From Desulfuromonadales bacterium (lineage in GTDB: Bacteria > Desulfobacterota > Desulfuromonadia > Desulfuromonadales > BM103), in the NCBI GenBank assembly GCA_029859485.1, contig JAOUDB010000115.1, forward strand, positions 1-7,412: a DNA stretch of 7,412 nt, read 5' to 3'. This document shows, piece after piece, positions 1 through 6,662 of the stretch. Below the pieces are notes generated by a model. It did not search any database. It had not been told where the DNA came from and saw only the letters and a program-made list of their open reading frames with translations. How positions within the stretch are numbered: position 1 is the stretch's first letter; every line of letters begins with the position of its first letter. A program made the translations under genes and the position numbers.

Positions 1-228
1 TGGAGCCGCCACTTCCCGGAGAAAAATCTCAACAGCAAGCGCCTCGAGTAACGGCTCAACGTCATGTCTGCGACTTGGCGGATAGGCGATCTCCACGAGT
101 GCAAGCTGGCTATCAAGGGTCCGCGCGAAAGCCAAGCCATCGTAACTTTCCAGAATGAAACGCAGATGACCGATCTCGGCACGCGGCATCTGGAAATAAC
201 GCTTGCTGAACACCTTGTCCGGACTCAT
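1..228 (-). CDS. DUF4911-like small protein, partial (3' end outside window)
   Basis: This reading frame is open from an ATG at 228 to the window edge (76 codons), so the C-terminus is missing. The translation begins MSPDKVFSKRYFQMPRAEIG and continues with an RFILESYDGLAF segment, then a hydrophobic strand (LALVEIAYP) and an acidic helix ending near VEIFLREV. The pattern 'RYF-x-P-R-A-E-I-x-x-L-x-F-I-L-E-x-Y-D-G-L-A' resembles the DUF4911 family, small proteins of unknown function that I associate with Geobacter-type deltaproteobacteria. The assignment is from memory and the role is unknown. A GGAG ribosome binding site lies 5 bases before the ATG (234-237 on the plus strand). The ATG overlaps the nudC stop codon as ATGA, so the gene is the fourth of the minus-strand operon and is probably translationally coupled to nudC. 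Confidence 0.72.
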   Translation of the reverse strand, partial: MSPDKVFSKRYFQMPRAEIGHLRFILESYDGLAFARTLDSQLALVEIAYPPSRRHDVEPLLEALAVEIFLREVAAP

Positions 229-1082
229 GACTGCTCCATCGCGGTATCCAGTATATAACGGGCGATGCTGCGTTTGGGCGGTAGCGCCGGCAGGTCATTA
301 ATAGAAAACCAGCGCGCGTCGTCAAGTTCTGTCGTATCAACTTCGACTTTTCCACCGACATAATCGGCAACGAACCCAACCATCACCTGGCTCGGAAACG
401 GCCAGCACTGGCTGCCAACATAGCGAACATTGTTGGCGACAATACCGGTCTCCTCGGCAATCTCGCGAATCGCTGTTTCTTCCAGAGACTCACCAAACTC
501 CTGAAAACCAGCCACCAGGCTGTAACGATTGGGCGCCCACTCCGCTTTGCGGGTCAACAGGACTTGCCCCGGCCTGCGAACCAGAACGATGGCACAGGGG
601 TGGATGGCAGGGAAAGTGTTTGCACCGCAGCTCTTACATTTGCGCCCCCACTCGCCAGACATCCAATCAGTCGGCTGGCCGCAGTAGCCACAAAAGCTGC
701 TACGTGCCTGCCAGTGCAAAACCATGCGCCCTATACCACCGAGAGAAAGCAACTCAATCGGCAATAGTGGTTTGTCATCCAGCAAACCTAAGGGTTCAAG
801 ACCTTCAGGTATGGGGACGCCACCTTCGAGAGCAATCAATCGACAGGGTTTGCCCTGCCAACGACCGAGGTAGATTGACGGGTTCTCGCCCCATTTTCCA
901 TAAGGAAGCTTAATCCTCTCCGGAGTTTTTTCCACCAAAAGCATATTGCCGCGCAGCAACAGACCATAACCCACACCACCAGGATCAACAGTGGGACTCT
1001 CCAGAACAAAGTGACTATCGAGACAGGCCCGGTTAAAGGGCAAATCCAGGGTTGACGCATAATATTCCGGCAGACCGCTCAC
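225..1082 (-). CDS. nudC: NudC-type NAD(+)/NADH diphosphatase (Nudix hydrolase with zinc ribbon)
   Basis: Family members hydrolyse NAD(H) to NMN(H) plus AMP and, in E. coli, remove NAD caps from RNA 5' ends; the enzyme is cytoplasmic. The 285-residue protein has the expected order: an N-terminal domain (about 1-120), a four-cysteine zinc ribbon (C131-x2-C134 and C149-x2-C152), then the Nudix domain. The Nudix box is complete: G192, E198, then REIAEE (206-211) and G213. It is followed by the NudC-specific motif, here SQCWPFPSQVM (224-234). The usual form is SQPWPFP, so C226 replaces a normally conserved proline. The start is GTG at 1082, with GGAG 8 bases upstream (plus strand 1091-1094). It overlaps the stop of the upstream Nudix gene as GTGA, and its own TGA overlaps the next ATG. 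Identity is secure because the zinc ribbon and the SQxWPFP motif together separate NudC from other Nudix enzymes. Confidence 0.95.
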   Translation of the reverse strand: MSGLPEYYASTLDLPFNRACLDSHFVLESPTVDPGGVGYGLLLRGNMLLVEKTPERIKLPYGKWGENPSIYLGRWQGKPCRLIALEGGVPIPEGLEPLGLLDDKPLLPIELLSLGGIGRMVLHWQARSSFCGYCGQPTDWMSGEWGRKCKSCGANTFPAIHPCAIVLVRRPGQVLLTRKAEWAPNRYSLVAGFQEFGESLEETAIREIAEETGIVANNVRYVGSQCWPFPSQVMVGFVADYVGGKVEVDTTELDDARWFSINDLPALPPKRSIARYILDTAMEQS

Positions 1083-1615
1083 TCGTTATTCTCCGTACAA
1101 GACAGCTGGTAGCGCATCAAAGCCAGCTGCGTTTTGCTATCAAGAATTTCACCGTTGTTAACTCTCTGCAGAGCCTCGTCAAGAGGCATGGGACAAAGTT
1201 CTATCACCTCATCAGGCTCCAGGGCCTGCTCTGCAACAGTCAACTCCTTGCCTAGAAACAGATGAATGTATTCATCACAAAAGCCGACCGTGCTCCAGAA
1301 GCCTCCCAGGGGTGTGATCTGCGCGGCGCAGTAGCCGACTTCCTCGATCAGTTCACGACCGGCACATTCTTCCGGCGATTCATTCGGCTCCAGTCGTCCG
1401 GCAGGAATTTCATAAAGCATCGCACCGATCGCCGGGCGGAACTGCTGGATCAACAGAACCTGACCGTCTGGAAGAACCGGCAGGACAGCGGCCCCGCCAG
1501 GATGGCGAATGATCTCAAAATTCGACTGCCGCCCATTCGGCATCGCGTGTTTCTCCAGCGCAACATCCAGGATACGCCCCTGATAAACTATTTCACTTGA
1601 GAGAATAGTCGACAT
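1079..1615 (-). CDS. Nudix hydrolase, ADP-ribose pyrophosphatase type
   Basis: The 178-residue protein resembles the NudF/ADP-ribose pyrophosphatase group, which cuts ADP-ribose to AMP and ribose 5-phosphate. A conserved strand region (EIIRHPGGAAVLPVL, 34-48) leads through QQFRPAIGAMLYEIPAGRLE (57-76) to a complete Nudix box: G73, E79, R87, E88, E91, E92 and G94. The EIPAG segment and the post-box stretch with GF-x-D-E-x-I-H-L-F (111-120) are typical of ADP-ribose-type enzymes. Substrate choice within Nudix proteins cannot be fixed from sequence, so GDP-mannose or another sugar nucleotide remains possible. The ATG at 1615 has AAGGA 7 bases upstream (plus strand 1623-1627). The gene starts 18 bases after the lipid-kinase stop and its TGA overlaps the GTG of nudC, so it sits inside one operon with a second, distantly related Nudix gene. 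Confidence 0.9.
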   Translation of the reverse strand: MSTILSSEIVYQGRILDVALEKHAMPNGRQSNFEIIRHPGGAAVLPVLPDGQVLLIQQFRPAIGAMLYEIPAGRLEPNESPEECAGRELIEEVGYCAAQITPLGGFWSTVGFCDEYIHLFLGKELTVAEQALEPDEVIELCPMPLDEALQRVNNGEILDSKTQLALMRYQLSCTENNE

Positions 1616-1633
1616 AAATCAATCCTTCACAAT

Positions 1634-2512
1634 TCATTGACAGGCTGCTGGTAAAACCATGCTGACCGCTCGCGGTACAGCCTCGATCTTGGCGGGTAAG
1701 GGCTCTGCAACATCACCATCAACCTGAACGGCGACAAAGTTTCCTTTCAATTCTACAGAAGAAAGAGTTAAAAACTCCACAAGAGGCTCATGGAGAGGTC
1801 GTTGCAACGCGATATTGATAGCGAATCTGACCATGGCGAGACGACCGCCCTGTCGCAGCAAGCAGACTTCGAGCTCATCACTAAACATTGACGCTTTGGG
1901 AGTCACTACGTAACGGCCACCGTAATGCCGACAGTTGCTGATAACCACACCAAAACCACTATGGTGTTTACCCTCCGCTGTAATGATTTGCAAAGGAGCA
2001 GGAGCTTTTCGCAAGAAAACCTCCAGGGCACTGACGGCATATGCCATACGGCCAATACGTTTTTTGAGGCCAGTCCTTACCTGCGCAACGGCTTCGGCAT
2101 CCCAACCGGCACTCACCATGAGCAGGAAGAATTCGTCATTGAGTGAACCGAGAGTGATCAAACGTGCCGAGCCCCTCACTGCCAAAGCACATGCGGCTTC
2201 CAGTTGTTTGGGAATCCCGGCTTCAAGGGCAAACACATTGACTGTACCGAAAGGCAGAAAAGCAATCGGCAGGCCAGGTGAGGAAATGCCATTGACCACT
2301 TCGTTGAGAGTGCCATCGCCACCGGCGGCAACGACTCGATCGTACCCCTCAGTCAAAGCTTGCGCAGCGGCCTTTCGGGCGTCGCCACGAGCGCCTGTAA
2401 GGTAGAGGTCCACTTCGGCACCACACCTTTCCAGAGCCCCCCGCGCAAGTTCAATGCGCGGGCGGGCATCGCCTCCACTAACCGGATTGGCTATAAGTTT
2501 TATACGCATCAT
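1634..2512 (-). CDS. Diacylglycerol kinase family lipid kinase (YegS/DgkB-like)
   Basis: The 292-residue protein matches the soluble DAGK catalytic-domain family, which phosphorylates diacylglycerol or related lipids with ATP at the inner membrane surface. It starts with the family strand IKLIANPVSGGDAR (4-17). The nucleotide-binding loop GGDGTLNEVVNG is at 64-75, followed by PFGTVNVFA (87-95), the S-A-G-W-D-A segment (134-139) and a C-terminal VDGD (264-267). VDGD stands where many relatives have DGE; the acidic side chain is kept. Length is normal for the family and there is no membrane segment. Which lipid it uses cannot be told. Two ATGs stand in tandem (2512 and 2509), and the ribosome binding site is weak (GTGAG, 4 or 7 bases away), so either could be used. 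It is the first gene of the four-gene minus-strand operon and is divergent from the phosphoesterase. Confidence 0.9.
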   Translation of the reverse strand: MMRIKLIANPVSGGDARPRIELARGALERCGAEVDLYLTGARGDARKAAAQALTEGYDRVVAAGGDGTLNEVVNGISSPGLPIAFLPFGTVNVFALEAGIPKQLEAACALAVRGSARLITLGSLNDEFFLLMVSAGWDAEAVAQVRTGLKKRIGRMAYAVSALEVFLRKAPAPLQIITAEGKHHSGFGVVISNCRHYGGRYVVTPKASMFSDELEVCLLRQGGRLAMVRFAINIALQRPLHEPLVEFLTLSSVELKGNFVAVQVDGDVAEPLPAKIEAVPRAVSMVLPAACQ

Positions 2513-2553
2513 TCAACTCACAAAAGCGGTGTAACAAAAATGAACACAGTTAC

Positions 2554-2582
2554 ATTATGCAAGGGTTGCAGGGGGTAAACAA
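2554..2582 (-). promoter_or_regulatory. Candidate sigma-70 promoter of the lipid kinase/Nudix operon
   Basis: On the minus strand TTGTTT (plus 2577-2582) and CATAAT (plus 2554-2559) are separated by 17 bases. The -10 matches consensus at 5 of 6 positions and the -35 at 3 of 6. It lies about 40 bases upstream of the ATG, in the gap between the divergent lipid kinase and phosphoesterase genes. It is supported by hexamer match only. Confidence 0.35.
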
Positions 2583-2632
2583 GCTTTTCCGGCTTTTCAC
2601 ATATGGACAAGAGATGGTATAAAAGGAAGGTT

Positions 2633-3274
2633 ATGTCAAATCCAACATACTTACCCAAACGCCTGCTAGCCGTTGGCGACATCCATGGATGCCTGCATCA
2701 ACTCAAAGCGTTGATGGGGCAGGTCATACCAAGCCATGCAGACCAGGTTGTCTTCCTGGGGGATTACGTTGATCGAGGGCCTGCCAGTTTTGGCGTGATA
2801 GATTATCTGCTCGAGTTTGGCAAAACCTTCCCTTCAACGGTATTTCTACGCGGCAACCATGAACAGATGTTTAGCGATTACCTCGAGGGGCATGATCCAA
2901 CGGTTTTTCTCATCAACGGTGGAACGAAGACTTTAGACAGCTACCAGCAGGCAGAGATGTGGCCAATCCCGGAGTCACACCGCAATTTCATTACCACACT
3001 CAGAGATGTTTATGAAACGAATGATTACATTTTCGTCCATGCTGGACTGCGCCCCGGTTTAGCACTGGCAAAACAGGACCGCAGCGACCTGCTCTGGATA
3101 CGTCGCGAGTTCATCAATTCTGACTACGACTGGGGCAAAACTGTGGTCTATGGTCACACCCCACTAAAGGTGCCCTTTATAGCGGAGACGCGACTGGGAC
3201 TTGATACCGGTTGTGTTTATGGTCGGCAACTCACCTGTTGCGATGTCCGCACCAGGCAGATATGGCAGACATGA
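2633..3274 (+). CDS. Calcineurin-like metallophosphoesterase (PPP-type Ser/Thr phosphatase or Ap4A hydrolase family)
   Basis: The protein (213 residues from the chosen start) carries every metal-binding motif of the PPP superfamily: GDIHG (D16, H18), GDYVDRG (43-49, D44), RGNHE (73-77, N75 and H76), VHAGL (H136) and YGHTP (H175). The late DTGCVYG (191-197) is also typical. Relatives are annotated either as serine/threonine protein phosphatases or as symmetrical diadenosine tetraphosphatases (COG0639), and motifs alone do not decide between these. It should be a cytoplasmic, metal-dependent enzyme; no signal peptide is present. I chose the ATG at 2633 because AAGGA lies 5 bases upstream (plus 2623-2627) and homology begins just after it. 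An in-frame ATG at 2603 would add ten residues but has no good ribosome binding site. It is a single-gene unit, divergent from the lipid kinase and convergent with the U32 gene six bases away. Confidence 0.9.
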   Translation: MSNPTYLPKRLLAVGDIHGCLHQLKALMGQVIPSHADQVVFLGDYVDRGPASFGVIDYLLEFGKTFPSTVFLRGNHEQMFSDYLEGHDPTVFLINGGTKTLDSYQQAEMWPIPESHRNFITTLRDVYETNDYIFVHAGLRPGLALAKQDRSDLLWIRREFINSDYDWGKTVVYGHTPLKVPFIAETRLGLDTGCVYGRQLTCCDVRTRQIWQT

Positions 3275-3280
3275 ATCAAG

Positions 3281-4489
3281 TTAACGCCAGCGGCGCAGGA
3301 AATCCCCAGGATGTGTACCTTCGGGGAGCGCCATATTCACAAGGGCATTCGGCTGCACCCTTGTAATAATTTCACCGGCTTTATCGGTCGCTTCCGCAAA
3401 GGTCAGTTCGGACTGACGCATCTCCGGACCGATCAGCTCAATCCGGTCTCCCGCTTGAAAGCGATTGCGTCCTTCCACCAACCAGTCTCCGGACTCCGTC
3501 TGTTCCTTGACCAAGCCAACGAAGTCACAATCTCGCAGGTAATGGCTGTCTGCAGTGTTGACGAAGGCATCATCCTGATCAAAGAGAAAGCCGGTCCCGT
3601 AAGGACGGTGACTGACCGCCTCAAGTTCTCTTTGCCATTGGGGATCGCTCTGGTAATTTTTCGGTTCATCACGCCAGGCATCCAATGCGGCCCGGTAGAC
3701 CCGGGTGACAGCGGCCACATAGTAAAGACTCTTCATGCGACCTTCGATCTTCAGACTGTCGACACCCGCCTCAATCAATTCCGGCAGATGATCGATCAGG
3801 CAAAGATCTTTACTGTTGAAGATATAGGTACCACGTTCATCTTCCTCAATAGGGTAATACTCCCCCGGACGCATCTCCTCCTGCAAAGAGTACTGCCAGC
3901 GACAGGGATGACTGCAGCTGCCACTATTAGCGCTTCTCCCCGACATCCCTGCTGACAAAAGGCAGCGTCCGGAGTAAGCCATACACATCGCCCCGTGCAC
4001 AAAGACTTCGAGCTCCATCTCTGCCGAAGCTCCGACGGCAGCGATTTCCTTTAAACTCAGCTCTCTGGCCAGGTTCAGCCGTTTAACGCCCTGTGACTGC
4101 CAAAAATGCGCCGCCAGAGCGTTGGTGGTGTTGGCCTGCGTAGAAAGATGCACCTCTCTTTCCGGGTCAACCTGGTGCACAAGGTGGAGCATACCGGGGT
4201 CGGATAGAATATAAGCATCAACCGGGATTGGCAGCAAAGTTTCCAAAAGCTCACGGGCGGCAATCTCTTCACCGGGGCGGAGGAAAACATTCAGCGTCAG
4301 ATAGAGTTTTTTCCCCCGAGAATGCGCAATTTCACACCCTTGGGAGAGCTCTTGCAGAGTCAGGTTCCCGGCCAGGGCGCGCAAGCTGAATTGTTCAATT
4401 CCACAGTAAACCGCATCGGCGCCGAAACGCAGAGCAGTCTTCAGTTTTTCAAGGTTTCCGGCCGGGGCCAGGAGTTCAGGAACTATCAA
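3281..4489 (-). CDS. U32 family protein, TrhP/YegQ-like (probable tRNA uridine-34 hydroxylation)
   Basis: The 402-residue protein opens with the U32 hallmark PELLAPAGNLEKLKTAL (4-20) and G-A-D-A-V-Y-C-G (23-30). It contains the family signature E161-V-F-V-H-G-A-M-C169, continuing to SGRC176-LLS. Cysteines C169, C176, C192 and C196, with C230 downstream, are arranged like the iron-sulfur ligands proposed for RNA-hydroxylating U32 proteins. The family was first called peptidase U32. E. coli YegQ (TrhP) instead supports prephenate-dependent formation of 5-hydroxyuridine at tRNA position 34, and RlhA hydroxylates 23S rRNA. The roughly 400-residue single-module length fits TrhP better than the longer RlhA, but this is inference. 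Translation starts at TTG (4489), preceded by GGAGGT 4 bases away (plus 4494-4499); an in-frame TGA lies just upstream and no in-frame ATG or GTG is available. The gene is divergent from cpoB and no strong promoter is visible. Confidence 0.88.
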   Translation of the reverse strand: MIVPELLAPAGNLEKLKTALRFGADAVYCGIEQFSLRALAGNLTLQELSQGCEIAHSRGKKLYLTLNVFLRPGEEIAARELLETLLPIPVDAYILSDPGMLHLVHQVDPEREVHLSTQANTTNALAAHFWQSQGVKRLNLARELSLKEIAAVGASAEMELEVFVHGAMCMAYSGRCLLSAGMSGRSANSGSCSHPCRWQYSLQEEMRPGEYYPIEEDERGTYIFNSKDLCLIDHLPELIEAGVDSLKIEGRMKSLYYVAAVTRVYRAALDAWRDEPKNYQSDPQWQRELEAVSHRPYGTGFLFDQDDAFVNTADSHYLRDCDFVGLVKEQTESGDWLVEGRNRFQAGDRIELIGPEMRQSELTFAEATDKAGEIITRVQPNALVNMALPEGTHPGDFLRRWR

Positions 4490-4582
4490 AGGGACCTCCA
4501 GAAGATGTCAATCAATGATCACTCTAACATATCAGGGCATATTTCATGCAAAGCATAGATGCAAGGCCAGTCGCCATGATGC

Positions 4583-4609
4583 TTGACAAGGGCTGAAAAA
4601 GCCTATAAT
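4583..4609 (+). promoter_or_regulatory. Candidate promoter of cpoB-LysM operon, consensus hexamers with 15-base spacer
   Basis: A perfect TTGACA (4583-4588) and a perfect TATAAT (4604-4609) lie upstream of the cpoB-like gene. The spacer is only 15 bases, against an optimum near 17, and contains a small inverted repeat (GGCT-GAAAA-AGCC). The predicted transcript start is near 4616, giving a leader of about 36 bases. Both hexamers matching in full is unlikely by chance, but the short spacing could mean weak or activator-dependent use. Confidence 0.5.
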
Positions 4610-4651
4610 TTTTAGGGAATTTCAACTCTAACGGCAACTAAAATAAATGAT

Positions 4652-5335
4652 ATGATAACCCTTATTTACAGAATATTTACTGTGACGGCAGTCACCATCC
4701 TGCTCTCTGCGTGTGCGCCACCGACCACAGTGCCAGCCTCCAGCAACCTGACCCTCGAGATGCGCAGGGTACACTCCTCGCTGAACAGCCAGGAGCAGGC
4801 GATAAACGAACTTTCGCGCAAGGTCGCTGAGCTGGAAAACCAGCTACAGCGTCAGAGCAACGAGCGCGAGCGCCTGGGCCACGTGCCGCAAACGGTATCG
4901 GGAGACTACCAGCCCAGCAGAAGGCCCCAACCCGTCGGGGTGGCCTCAACCCAGCTTCAGGGTGAAGGGTCACCGACAGAAGTTTACCTGCAGGCCTTCG
5001 GTGACTACGCTTCCGGTCACTACCAGACAGCAATTCATGGCTTCGAAACCTTCCTGCAACGTTACCCCAACAACAGTTATGCCAGCAATGCCCAGTTCTG
5101 GCTCGGCGACTGTTATTTCAACCAGCAACAGTATCCCCTGGCAATTCAGGAATTTGAGCGCGTCCTCAGCGAGTATCAAAGTGCTCCGAAAAATCCGGAT
5201 GCACTCTTGAAAATAGCGATTGCACAATTACAACTGGGGGCCACAGAAGAGGCTCGCCAGGCCATTGATACTCTTGGCCAACGTTATCCGAAGAGCACAG
5301 CCACCCAAAAAGCCCAGAAACTGACGATACCTTAA
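4652..5335 (+). CDS. cpoB: CpoB/YbgF-like outer membrane lipoprotein with coiled coil and TPR repeats
   Basis: CpoB (YbgF) is normally a periplasmic protein that links the Tol-Pal system with peptidoglycan synthesis during division. This 227-residue protein has the same layout: an export signal (1-20), a short coiled-coil region rich in Leu, Glu and Gln (about 34-75), a disordered Pro/Ser/Gln linker (76-108), and a C-terminal TPR domain of about three repeats (109-140, 144-178, 181-215) with the conserved YPNNSYASNAQFWLGDCYF stretch. The signal ends in a lipobox, LSAC with Cys21, so it is probably a lipoprotein; Ala at +2 would favour the outer membrane under the E. coli rule. The ATG at 4652 has no clear ribosome binding site. 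It is followed after 28 bases by a LysM protein. No tolQ, tolR, tolB or pal gene is in the window, so a Tol-Pal role is inferred from homology only. Confidence 0.85.
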   Translation: MITLIYRIFTVTAVTILLSACAPPTTVPASSNLTLEMRRVHSSLNSQEQAINELSRKVAELENQLQRQSNERERLGHVPQTVSGDYQPSRRPQPVGVASTQLQGEGSPTEVYLQAFGDYASGHYQTAIHGFETFLQRYPNNSYASNAQFWLGDCYFNQQQYPLAIQEFERVLSEYQSAPKNPDALLKIAIAQLQLGATEEARQAIDTLGQRYPKSTATQKAQKLTIP

Positions 5336-5363
5336 AAAACGTTTGCCACGACTAGGGGGAAAC

Positions 5364-6395
5364 ATGAAGCTCAGACGTATTATTCTGACAGCCTGCTTAC
5401 TGCTTATGATCTTGCCGGGGATAGCCCTTGCCAAGGAGGAACCGATCATCTACACGGTCGAGCAGGGAGACACCTTGTGGGGGATTTCCCAGCGTTTCAT
5501 CAAGGACCCTCATTACTGGCCGAACCTCTGGTCCAACAATCCGGATATCGGCAACCCTCACCTGATTTATCCGGGTCAGAAATTGCGGATTTACAAAGGA
5601 CGCATCGAAATCATCCCGATCGGAGATGGCGCCGAAGGGGGAACCAGCGATGTTGGCGCAGCCGTTGTGACTCCTGATGAAATCTTGCTGATTTCCACCT
5701 ATGGCGGAGCTCACAGCTATATAAGCTCCGAAGAAGAAGAATCATTGGGAACCCTGGTTGACACCGTCGACAATCGCGTCATGGTCACAGTTGGCGACAA
5801 GGTTTTTCTCGAGATGGCGGACCTGGCAGCCACCAAACCCGGTGACGTCTTCGAGTTAATTACCATGGGACCAAGAGTCTTCCACCCGGCAAAAGAGAAG
5901 AAGTTCGGCCACCAACTTGAGAAAAACGCCATCGGTTTTCAAACAATTCAGCTGGGAACCCTGGAAATTAAAAAGGTGACACCATCGGTTGCGGTCGCCG
6001 AAATTATCACGGCCACCCGTGAGATCAAACGTGGCTCCAAACTGCGCCCCTACAAGCAGGTTCCCGACCGGATCCCCCGTATTTTCTCCGACACGGTCGT
6101 TGAGGGTTACATCGTCTCTGACGATATCGGTAAGCTGGCCATGGGCCAGTGGGAAGTCATTCTCCTCGACATAGGAGAAGAGGAGGGCCTTCAGGTTGGC
6201 CATGAATTGGACCTCTACCGTAAGCGTGAAGCGACTGAGCAGGCAGACAAGACAAAGGCTTTGGAACTTCCTGACATCGACCTGGGAGATGCCATCGTTC
6301 TTGAAGTTCGCAAGGGCTTTGCCGAAGCGCTGATTACCCGCACCACCAACCTGCCTCTCTATCGTGGTGACAAGGTCAGGACCAAGACCCAATAA
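5364..6395 (+). CDS. Secreted LysM peptidoglycan-binding protein
   Basis: The 343-residue protein begins with a typical signal peptide (KLRR, a hydrophobic core, then cleavage after ALA23). It is followed directly by one LysM domain (about 29-77) with YTVEQGDTLWGIS (30-42) and the closing PGQKLRIY (70-77). LysM domains bind N-acetylglucosamine-containing glycans such as peptidoglycan, so the protein should sit in the periplasm or at the cell wall. The remaining 260 residues are mostly strand-like, with no enzymatic motif that I recognise, so no lytic activity is claimed. The ATG at 5364 is preferred over an upstream in-frame TTG at 5343 because an AGGGGG ribosome binding site lies just before it and the signal peptide starts there. 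It is the second gene of the operon with the CpoB-like lipoprotein, followed by a strong terminator. The pair suggests joint work at the envelope. Confidence 0.9.
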   Translation: MKLRRIILTACLLLMILPGIALAKEEPIIYTVEQGDTLWGISQRFIKDPHYWPNLWSNNPDIGNPHLIYPGQKLRIYKGRIEIIPIGDGAEGGTSDVGAAVVTPDEILLISTYGGAHSYISSEEEESLGTLVDTVDNRVMVTVGDKVFLEMADLAATKPGDVFELITMGPRVFHPAKEKKFGHQLEKNAIGFQTIQLGTLEIKKVTPSVAVAEIITATREIKRGSKLRPYKQVPDRIPRIFSDTVVEGYIVSDDIGKLAMGQWEVILLDIGEEEGLQVGHELDLYRKREATEQADKTKALELPDIDLGDAIVLEVRKGFAEALITRTTNLPLYRGDKVRTKTQ

Positions 6396-6430
6396 CTCTG
6401 GGGAGCTTCTCTCTGAAAAAACTATCGTTG

Positions 6431-6468
6431 AACAGGATGGGCCATTTTCTTGGCCCATCCTGTTTTCT
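6431..6468 (+). terminator. Intrinsic (Rho-independent) terminator after the LysM gene
   Basis: A perfect 14-base-pair stem (AACAGGATGGGCCA at 6431-6444 pairing with TGGCCCATCCTGTT at 6451-6464) closes a 6-base loop, TTTTCT. The T run is 6463-6466. It stands 35 bases after the LysM stop codon. The reverse strand lacks a T run after the stem, so it should act on plus-strand transcripts only. It separates the cpoB-LysM unit from dprA. Confidence 0.92.
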
Positions 6469-6662
6469 GTAAAAGCCTTCATCACAGAGGCTCAGAGAAG
6501 CCGAAAAAGAGCAAGTCTCGTTATATTTTTTCAGAGTGACCCCATATTTTCATTTTCGTTTGTTGCATTGTCAACGGGATGTTTTATCTTTAGTTCTCTG
6601 TTTGAACTTATTTGTCATTTTATTCAATGGAACACTTGTCATAACCTGCATGGAGGGATTTT

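Noticed and set aside
2603..2632. Extra N-terminal ten residues on the phosphoesterase from an upstream ATG
   Set aside because: No ribosome binding site precedes 2603, while 2633 has AAGGA at 5 bases and homology starts right after it.
3292..3332. Nested inverted repeat (GGCGC/GCGCC and TCCCC/GGGGA) near the convergent gene ends, as a possible terminator
   Set aside because: It lies inside the U32 coding region, has a 15-base loop and an unpaired bulge, and no T run follows on either strand.
4536..4564. Minus-strand TTGCAT-17-TATGCC as a U32 promoter, overlapping an ATGCAAAGCAT inverted repeat
   Set aside because: Both hexamers match consensus at only about half of their positions and the repeat arms are 4 bases, so chance is a sufficient explanation.
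4556..4590. Sigma-54-like promoter on the minus strand upstream of the U32 gene (TGGCGA...TTGCA)
   Set aside because: The GG and GC elements are 11 bases apart instead of the required 10, and sigma-54 spacing is strict.
5856..6485. A 209-codon minus-strand reading frame opposite the LysM gene
   Set aside because: It runs through the terminator stem and opposes a well-supported secreted protein; no domain is recognisable.
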